A stretch of DNA of 6,433 bases from Clostridia bacterium (lineage in GTDB: Bacteria > Bacillota > Clostridia > Oscillospirales > CAG-272): contig JAFVRI010000236.1 of NCBI GenBank assembly GCA_017504335.1, positions 1-6,433 of the forward strand, given 5' to 3'. The notes below the pieces were generated by a model, which saw nothing but the letters and a program-made list of their open reading frames with translations, was not told the DNA's origin and did no database searches. The position numbers and the translations under genes were made by a program. Below are positions 6,257-6,433 of the stretch, in pieces (within the stretch, counting starts at the first letter, position 1; each line of letters starts with the position of its first letter).

Positions 6257-6285
6257 TTGCAAATTGTTCGGGAATCTGTTATAAT
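6257..6285 (+). promoter_or_regulatory. SigA promoter of the ACT-domain gene
   Basis: TTGCAA (6257-6262) matches the -35 consensus at four of six bases. TATAAT (6280-6285) is a perfect -10 box, the spacer is 17 bp, and TGT just before the -10 adds an extended -10 element. Transcription should start near 6292, giving a leader of about 36 nt. Confidence 0.85.
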
Positions 6286-6327
6286 GGAACAAAGAAATCA
6301 TCATTTTCTTGAAAGGAAACAAAAAAT

Positions 6328-6433
6328 ATGAAAGCAGTCGTTACCGTTGTAGGACAGGATGCCAAGGGCATTATTGCCAAGGTCAGCGGAATGTGCGCCG
6401 AGCTGGGCGCCAACATCTCCGAAATCTCTCAGA
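6328..6433 (+). CDS. ACT-domain regulatory protein, UPF0237 type (5' part, runs off the edge)
   Basis: Only the first 35 codons are inside the window. They read MKAVVTVVGQDAKGIIAKVS and continue GMCAELGANISEISQ. This is the first beta-alpha-beta part of an ACT domain: a hydrophobic strand (VVTVVG), the GQD..GI.AKVS turn and helix, and the start of the second strand (NISEISQ). The pattern matches the small UPF0237 ACT proteins of about 90 residues and is related to the ACT domains of the glycine-cleavage regulator GcvR. ACT domains generally bind amino acids or other small ligands; the ligand here is unknown. The start is supported by AGGA (6314-6317) ten bases upstream and a clear promoter. 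In many Bacillota the next gene encodes a UPF0210 (PFL-like) protein, which would lie beyond the right edge. Confidence 0.88.
   Translation, partial: MKAVVTVVGQDAKGIIAKVSGMCAELGANISEISQ

Noticed and set aside
6129..6282. About 50-codon plus-strand open frame starting ATGCCAAAAAAC in the divergent intergenic region
   Set aside because: AAGGA lies only three bases before the ATG, too close for a good site. The frame runs through the inverted repeats and ends inside the -10 box of the ACT gene, and its peptide looks like translated spacer DNA.
1..6433. CRISPR array, tRNA, rRNA, transposase or phage genes
   Set aside because: No regularly spaced identical repeats, no tRNA-like cloverleaf with a recognisable T-loop, and no transposase, integrase or phage-like protein motif were seen on either strand.

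Overview
The window looks like a piece of a chromosome from an uncultured, moderately GC-rich Clostridia-type Bacillota (Firmicutes). The grounds are GC-rich genes separated by AT-rich gaps, near-consensus SigA promoters with 17-bp spacers, AGGAG-type ribosome binding sites, palindromic intergenic repeats, and the gene content. This placement is an inference; there is no rRNA or other phylogenetic marker in the window.

Layout. 1-228 has no gene and holds an imperfect inverted-repeat element, a second small palindrome and a weak terminator. 229-1491 (minus) is a 420-residue FAD-dependent oxidoreductase of the FAD_oxidored type, with its own consensus promoter. 1492-1789 has no gene: it holds that promoter, a second palindromic repeat element and a strong intrinsic terminator for the gene on the right. 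1790-6013 (minus) is one giant gene of 1407 codons. It encodes a signal peptide, a very long mostly alpha-helical ectodomain, a membrane-proximal beta-like domain, two membrane segments, seven copies of a nine-residue Pro/Glu repeat, and a C-terminal domain that closely resembles the C-terminal half of ribosomal protein uL15. 6014-6327 is a divergent intergenic region with a promoter for each direction and several inverted repeats. From 6328 (plus) an ACT-domain protein of the UPF0237 type begins and runs off the right edge.

The three genes appear to be independent transcription units: each has its own recognisable promoter, and the giant gene ends in a strong hairpin before the oxidoreductase promoter. 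Nothing in the sequence ties them into one pathway. The most noteworthy item is the giant surface protein with a uL15-like tail. Its membrane topology is puzzling, because counting membrane segments places the ribosomal-protein-like domain outside the cell. Long open frames on the plus strand opposite both minus-strand genes are in exact codon register with them and are explained by the absence of TTA, CTA and TCA codons, so they are not annotated.
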